From NCBI GenBank assembly GCA_023954795.1, contig JAGSHA010000003.1, positions 1-38,937 of the forward strand: a stretch of DNA of 38,937 nt. The letters are read 5' to 3'. The stretch comes from Oceanospirillaceae bacterium. Lineage in GTDB: Bacteria; Pseudomonadota; Gammaproteobacteria; Pseudomonadales; Balneatricaceae. Position numbers and translations under genes: made by a program. Within the stretch, counting starts at the first letter, position 1. Each line of letters opens with the position of its first letter. The notes beneath the pieces were generated by a model. It made no database searches, was not told where the DNA came from, and saw only the letters and a list, made by a program, of their open reading frames with translations. Of the stretch, positions 32,617 to 38,937 are shown piece by piece.

Positions 32617-33819
32617 ATGTCCATCGAAATTAAAGCGCCGACTTTCCCTGAATCAGTAGCAGACGGTACTGTTGCAACCTGGCACAAGCAGCCAGGCGAA
32701 GCGTGTTCTGCGGACGAGCTGATTGTAGATATCGAAACAGACAAAGTAGTACTGGAAGTAGTAGCACCTGAAGACGGTGTTGTTGCCGAGATCCTGAAAG
32801 GCGAAGGCGACACCGTACTGAGTGAAGAAGTACTGGCAACCTTCACCGCAGGTGCAGCGGGTGCAGCAGCACCTGCCGCTGCTGCAGAAGCAGCGCCAGC
32901 AGGCGATGCAGATAAGGTTGGTCCAGCGGCACGTAAGCTGATCGACGAAAACGGTCTGGATGCTTCTGCGATCCCAGGTACCGGTAAAAACGGCGGTATC
33001 ACTAAGGAAGACGTTCAGAACTTCCTGAAAAACAAACCAGCAGCACCTGCAGCACCTGCTGCGGCAGCACCTGCTGCTTCCGCAACAGCGGCGGCACTGA
33101 ACATCGTAACCGGTGAGCGCGTTGAGAAACGTGTTCCTATGACACGTCTGCGTGCCACTATCGCTAAACGTCTGGTTGAAGCACAGCAGAACGCTGCAAT
33201 GCTGACCACGTACAACGAAGTGAACATGAAGCCGGTTATGGAACTGCGTAAGCAGTACAAAGACCTGTTCGAGAAGACCCATAACGGTACCCGTCTGGGC
33301 TTCATGTCTTTCTTCGTGAAAGCGGCAACTGAAGCACTGAAGAAATTCCCAGCGGTTAACGCATCTATCGACGGTAACGACATGGTTTACCACGGTTACC
33401 AGGATATCGGTGTCGCTGTATCTACCGAACGTGGTCTGATGGTTCCTGTTCTGCGTGATACAGATGCAATGAGCCTGGCGGATGTTGAATCGACTATCGC
33501 TGACTTCGGTAAGCGTGGTCGTGAAGGTAAGCTGGGTCTGGACGATATGCAGGGCGGTACTTTCACCATCACTAACGGTGGTGTATTCGGTTCCCTGATG
33601 TCTACACCTATCCTGAACCCGCCTCAGACTGCAATCATGGGTATGCACAAGATCCAGGAACGCCCAATGGCAGTCAACGGTCAGGTTGAAATCCTGCCGA
33701 TGATGTACCTGGCCCTGTCTTACGACCACCGTATGATTGACGGTAAGGAAGCTGTACAATTCCTCGTGACTATTAAAGACCTTCTGGAAGATCCTGCACG
33801 TATGCTGCTGGAAGTCTAA
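32617..33819 (+). CDS. sucB: Dihydrolipoyllysine succinyltransferase (E2 of 2-oxoglutarate dehydrogenase)
   Basis: Transfers succinyl groups to CoA and forms the 24-mer core of the complex. The 400-residue protein has one lipoyl domain (1-80) with lipoyl-Lys43 in [10 protein letters not shown]. An Ala/Pro linker follows, then the peripheral subunit-binding domain (about 106-140: [20 protein letters not shown]). A second Ala/Pro-rich linker leads to the catalytic domain. His371 and Asp375 in [11 protein letters not shown] are the catalytic pair. AAAGGA lies 7 nt upstream. The linkers are short tandem Ala-Pro repeats, expected for a swinging arm. Confidence 0.97.
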   Translation: MSIEIKAPTFPESVADGTVATWHKQPGEACSADELIVDIETDKVVLEVVAPEDGVVAEILKGEGDTVLSEEVLATFTAGAAGAAAPAAAAEAAPAGDADKVGPAARKLIDENGLDASAIPGTGKNGGITKEDVQNFLKNKPAAPAAPAAAAPAASATAAALNIVTGERVEKRVPMTRLRATIAKRLVEAQQNAAMLTTYNEVNMKPVMELRKQYKDLFEKTHNGTRLGFMSFFVKAATEALKKFPAVNASIDGNDMVYHGYQDIGVAVSTERGLMVPVLRDTDAMSLADVESTIADFGKRGREGKLGLDDMQGGTFTITNGGVFGSLMSTPILNPPQTAIMGMHKIQERPMAVNGQVEILPMMYLALSYDHRMIDGKEAVQFLVTIKDLLEDPARMLLEV

Positions 33820-33861
33820 GTCAGCCCAAAACTATAACGAGTGAATTGATAGGATAGGTAA

Positions 33862-35304
<1,443 letters not shown>

Positions 35305-35323
35305 CCTGACGTTTTAAACTACT

Positions 35324-35355
35324 CGGCCAGGCACCATTTCGGGGGTACCTGGCCG
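35324..35355 (+). terminator. Hairpin after lpdA (weak terminator or attenuator)
   Basis: CGGCCAGG (35324-35331) and CCTGGCCG (35348-35355) pair perfectly. After one C-A mismatch the stem continues as ACC/GGT, with an 8-nt loop. It is followed by TTGTATAAAAG, not a full T-run, so partial read-through from lpdA into sucC is likely. Confidence 0.55.
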
Positions 35356-35390
35356 TTGTATAAAAGTTTGTCGTTGAAATCCCATCTGGG

Positions 35391-35424
35391 CTGCAACATC
35401 GTAACTCTCCATACGAGATTGCAG
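35391..35424 (+). promoter_or_regulatory. Second hairpin in the sucC leader
   Basis: CTGCAA/TTGCAG (35391-35396, 35419-35424) and TCGTA/TACGA (35399-35403, 35412-35416) stack with a symmetric CA/GA internal loop and an 8-nt terminal loop. It ends 35 nt before the sucC ATG. No T-run follows. A sucC leader motif is described in Pseudomonas; a match is untested. Confidence 0.45.
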
Positions 35425-35459
35425 AAAAACACACTAGTGACAACACAACGGATTAGAGC

Positions 35460-36626
35460 ATGAATCTTCACGAGTACCAGGGTAAACAGCTGTTTGCCAC
35501 ATATGGTCTGCCGGTTTCTAAAGGAATCGCGGTAGATACTCCAGAAGCTGCAGCTGAAGCAGCTACAAAAATTGGTGGCGATAAGTGGGTTGTTAAGACT
35601 CAGGTGCACGCTGGCGGCCGTGGTAAGGCTGGTGGTGTGAAACTGGTTGACTCCCCTGCTGAAGCACAAGAGTTTGCAGCGAACTGGCTGGGCAAAAATC
35701 TGGTGACTTACCAGACTGATGCGAACGGCCAGCCTGTCGCTAAAATTCTGGTAGAAGATTGCACCGATATCGCTAACGAGCTGTATCTGGGCGCAGTTGT
35801 AGACCGTTCTTCTCGTCGTATCATTTTCATGGCATCTACTGAAGGTGGTGTGGAAATTGAGAAAGTAGCAGAAGAAACTCCAGAAAAAATCCTGAAAGCT
35901 GAAATCGATCCTTTGACTGGCGCACAGCCATATCAGGGCCGTGAGCTGGCGTTCAAGCTGGGTCTGGAAGGCGATCAGATCAAGCAGTTCGTTAAGATCT
36001 TCCTGGGTCTGGCACAGATGTTCCAGGAAAAAGATCTGGCGCTGCTGGAAATCAACCCGCTGGTTATTACTGACGAAGGCAACTTGCACTGTCTGGACGC
36101 TAAAGTAGCGATCGACGGCAACGCTGTATACCGTCACAAAGATCTGCAGGCTATGCACGATCCATCTCAGGAAGACGAGCGCGAAGCGCACGCAGCTGAG
36201 TGGGATCTGAACTATGTTGCTCTGGATGGCACTATCGGTTGCATGGTTAACGGTGCAGGTCTGGCAATGGGTACTATGGACATCGTTGCTCTGCACGGTG
36301 GCTTCCCTGCTAACTTCCTGGACGTTGGCGGCGGCGCGACTAAAGAGCGTGTTACCGAAGCATTCAAACTGATTCTGGCTGACGACAAGGTGAAAACCGT
36401 ACTGGTTAACATCTTCGGCGGTATCGTTCGTTGCGACCTGATTGCAGAAGGCAGCATCGGCGCAGTGAAAGAAGTGGGTGTAAACGTACCGGTTGTTGTA
36501 CGTCTGGAAGGTAACAATGCTGACCTGGGCTCCAAGCTGCTGGCTGAGTCTGGTCTGGATATCATCGCCGCAACTAGCTTGTCTGACGCAGCTCAGCAGG
36601 CAGTAAAAGCAGCGGAGGGTAAATAA
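35460..36626 (+). CDS. sucC: Succinyl-CoA synthetase, beta subunit
   Basis: Forms succinate, CoA and ATP or GTP from succinyl-CoA with SucD. The 388-residue protein begins [19 protein letters not shown], the ATP-grasp start of the family. It has the nucleotide-binding [16 protein letters not shown] and EINPLV motifs. The CoA-ligase part follows, with [21 protein letters not shown] and [10 protein letters not shown]. It is 388 residues long, like E. coli SucC. The ribosome site is poor (GGATTAGAG). It heads the sucCD unit, 2 nt before sucD. Confidence 0.97.
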   Translation: MNLHEYQGKQLFATYGLPVSKGIAVDTPEAAAEAATKIGGDKWVVKTQVHAGGRGKAGGVKLVDSPAEAQEFAANWLGKNLVTYQTDANGQPVAKILVEDCTDIANELYLGAVVDRSSRRIIFMASTEGGVEIEKVAEETPEKILKAEIDPLTGAQPYQGRELAFKLGLEGDQIKQFVKIFLGLAQMFQEKDLALLEINPLVITDEGNLHCLDAKVAIDGNAVYRHKDLQAMHDPSQEDEREAHAAEWDLNYVALDGTIGCMVNGAGLAMGTMDIVALHGGFPANFLDVGGGATKERVTEAFKLILADDKVKTVLVNIFGGIVRCDLIAEGSIGAVKEVGVNVPVVVRLEGNNADLGSKLLAESGLDIIAATSLSDAAQQAVKAAEGK

Positions 36627-36628
36627 TC

Positions 36629-37501
<873 letters not shown>

Positions 37502-37526
37502 GCAATTACCTGTTAGTTATTCTAAG

Positions 37527-37553
37527 AAAAGGGCAGCTTCGGCTGCCCTTTTT
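37527..37553 (+). terminator. Intrinsic terminator after sucD
   Basis: GGGCAGC (37531-37537) and GCTGCCC (37542-37548) pair around a TTCG tetraloop, with A4 before and T5 after: a classic strong terminator ending the TCA cluster. Confidence 0.93.
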
Positions 37554-37597
37554 GCGTTTTAGCTCCGGTGTAAGGTATCAGTCGATTTGGCCTTTGA

Positions 37598-37603
37598 TAT
37601 ACT
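37598..37603 (+). promoter_or_regulatory. -10 box of the LON-domain gene
   Basis: TATACT lies 25 nt before the start codon and downstream of the sucD terminator, so it probably drives the LON-domain gene and the following methyltransferase. The -35 (GTATCA at 17 nt) is poor. Confidence 0.4.
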
Positions 37604-37628
37604 GGCGCTCCTATCTCAAAGGTGACTT

Positions 37629-38213
37629 ATGGTCGATCTCCCGCTATTTCCACTGCCGGTTGTGCTGTTTCCAGGAACACGTTTGCCGCTACAAATCTTT
37701 GAGCCCCGCTATCTGAGGATGGTAAAGGAGGCGATGAAAAGTGAGAGTGGGTTTGTGATGGTCCAGTCGCTACCTGGTGAGGCCAAACCAGAGCAAGGTC
37801 AGTCATTTTGTTCCGTCGGTTGTTACGGTGAGATTGCCGACTGGCATCCATTGCCGAATGATCTGTTGGGTATTGAGCTGGATGGACTTCATAAAGTAAT
37901 GATTCATAGTCATCGCGCAGAGGCGGATGGTTTGCTGATTGGTCAGTGTGAATATCTTGCCGCTGATCAGCAGACAACCGTGGCAGAAAAGCATCAGGCA
38001 TTGGTGCAGTTGCTAAAGGATCTGCAAAAGCACCCTATGATCGAGATGATCGGGTTGGATATAGATTACCGTAATGCCACTGAGGTGGGTTATAAACTGG
38101 CTGAGTTTTTGCCGTTCAGTCCGGCAGAGAAGCAGTTATTGTTAGAAAGTGATGATGCTCTGTTACGCCTTGATGCAATCCAGTCATTGTTACAGCAGTT
38201 AGGTGGAAAATGA
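37629..38213 (+). CDS. LON substrate-binding-domain protein (protease domain absent)
   Basis: A 194-residue stand-alone LON N-terminal (PUA-like) domain. The start DLPLFPLPVVLFPGTRLPLQIFEPRYLRMV is the family signature; the C-terminal half is a helical bundle ending in LLLESDDALLRLDAIQSLL. There is no AAA+ ATPase or serine-lysine protease part, so it is not a Lon protease. The function is unknown; relatives are small cytosolic proteins. AAAGGTG lies 5 nt before the ATG. The stop overlaps the next start by 4 nt (ATGA), which suggests co-expression with an RNA methyltransferase. Confidence 0.9.
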   Translation: MVDLPLFPLPVVLFPGTRLPLQIFEPRYLRMVKEAMKSESGFVMVQSLPGEAKPEQGQSFCSVGCYGEIADWHPLPNDLLGIELDGLHKVMIHSHRAEADGLLIGQCEYLAADQQTTVAEKHQALVQLLKDLQKHPMIEMIGLDIDYRNATEVGYKLAEFLPFSPAEKQLLLESDDALLRLDAIQSLLQQLGGK

Positions 38214-38937
38214 GCGATCTAAAACAATTATTGGCAACCGCACTGGATAATCGTAGTGAACTGTTGTCATCTCTGCACAACGAAAATACAGATTGTTATC
38301 GTCTGTTCCATGGCACGAACGAAGGTATGCCCGGACTGACTGTTGACCGATATGGTCCACAGTTGCTGATTCAGAGTTTCCATGAGCCGGTATCCGACGC
38401 GAATTTGGCGGAGATTGAGCAGCAATGTGCTTTGATCTTTTCACCAGAAGAAGTGGTCTATAACGACCGTAGTGCAAAGAACTCCCGACGTAGCGATGAC
38501 AGCCGGCTGTTACGATCTGAATACGTAGGGCAAGAGTTGGGCGTCAATTACCGCGTACGTGGTAAACATGAGGGACAGGATCCGCTGTTGTTCCTTGATA
38601 TGCGAGCAGGGCGACGCAAGATATTGGCGCTGGCAGAAGGTAAATCGGTACTTAACCTCTTTTCCTATACCTGCGGTGTGGGGGTCTGTGCCGCAAAGGC
38701 GGGCGCGACAGAGGTGGTCAATGTGGATTTCTCAACGCGCAACCTGGATGTCGGTCGGGAAAATGCTGAGTTGAATGCTATCGATGATGCCCGGATCAAG
38801 TTTGTGCAAAGTGACTTTTTTACGGCCGCGAAGCAATACGCCGGTATCCCCGTCAAACAGCGTGTACGTCGAGGTCAGAAGCCGCGACCGTTTCCCCGCA
38901 TTGATGAGCAGCAGTTTGATCTGGTCTTTCTGGACCC
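38210..38937 (+). CDS. RlmI-like class I SAM-dependent methyltransferase (partial, runs off the window)
   Basis: About 242 residues are visible. The sequence from RLFHGTNEGMPGLTVDRYG onward aligns by eye with E. coli RlmI (23S rRNA m5C1962) after its N-terminal PUA domain. The linker QDPLLFLDMRAGRR corresponds to the D-x-R segment before the SAM loop VLNLFSYTCGVGVCAAKAGA. The catalytic DPP motif is just being reached at the edge (LVFLDP). The first 30 residues are too short for a PUA domain, so the protein is a shortened RlmI relative with unknown target. The start ATG at 38210 overlaps the LON-gene stop. Confidence 0.85.
   Translation, partial: MSDLKQLLATALDNRSELLSSLHNENTDCYRLFHGTNEGMPGLTVDRYGPQLLIQSFHEPVSDANLAEIEQQCALIFSPEEVVYNDRSAKNSRRSDDSRLLRSEYVGQELGVNYRVRGKHEGQDPLLFLDMRAGRRKILALAEGKSVLNLFSYTCGVGVCAAKAGATEVVNVDFSTRNLDVGRENAELNAIDDARIKFVQSDFFTAAKQYAGIPVKQRVRRGQKPRPFPRIDEQQFDLVFLD

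Noticed and set aside
33040-33100. Short tandem GCAGCACCT-like DNA repeats
   Set aside because: They encode the Ala-Pro swinging-arm linker of SucB, a normal feature of E2 proteins.
27101-33759. Long open frames on the strand opposite sdhA, sucA and sucB (hundreds of codons)
   Set aside because: They arise from the strong codon bias of highly expressed genes. They give Thr/Gln/His/Phe-rich translations with no recognisable motifs or ribosome sites.

Overview
The window is about 39 kb of gammaproteobacterial chromosome. Gene content and protein features point to a marine, Oceanospirillaceae-like bacterium: RlmKL fusion, RMF, a large NAD-dependent glutamate dehydrogenase, a TCA block with lpdA between sucB and sucC as in Pseudomonas, and E. 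coli-like sdhC and sdhD. This placement is an inference from recognisable families, not from a database search. I see no tRNA, rRNA, insertion sequence, prophage, integron or CRISPR array. Nearly all of the DNA is core-genome housekeeping sequence.

Left part (1-13.2 kb): the N-terminal end of an FGGY sugar kinase (minus) diverges from tmcA (tRNA acetyltransferase). Next come a hemerythrin-like protein and a convergent GGDEF diguanylate cyclase. A minus-strand group follows: a GNAT acetyltransferase, an Lrp/AsnC regulator and iorAB (indolepyruvate:ferredoxin oxidoreductase). Then rsuA, a cold-shock protein with a long leader, riboflavin synthase, a YfcH-type epimerase and a BatD-like membrane protein that lacks its usual bat operon.

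Middle part (13.4-24.5 kb): the giant NAD-glutamate dehydrogenase, a DUF2835 protein, pyrD, rmf, rlmKL and an ammonium transporter. The transporter is preceded by a sigma-54-type promoter sequence and an NtrC-type palindrome. A small membrane protein built from two copies of one module lies between amt and gltA.

Right part (24.5-37.5 kb): an almost complete TCA-cycle locus. gltA is transcribed leftwards. Divergently run sdhCDAB, then sucA-sucB-lpdA, then sucC-sucD. A strong terminator separates sdhB from sucA, and hairpins separate lpdA from sucC. Both sucA and sucC have structured, possibly regulatory leaders. The window closes with a LON-domain protein translationally coupled to an RlmI-like methyltransferase that runs off the edge.

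Functionally, amt (ammonium import), gdhB (glutamate to 2-oxoglutarate) and the 2-oxoglutarate dehydrogenase/SDH/SCS block sit around the 2-oxoglutarate node joining carbon and nitrogen metabolism. I found no convincing undescribed multigene system. The best leads are regulatory: the sucA and sucC leaders, the amt control region and an operator candidate upstream of iorAB. The duplicated membrane protein beside gltA is the best unknown gene.
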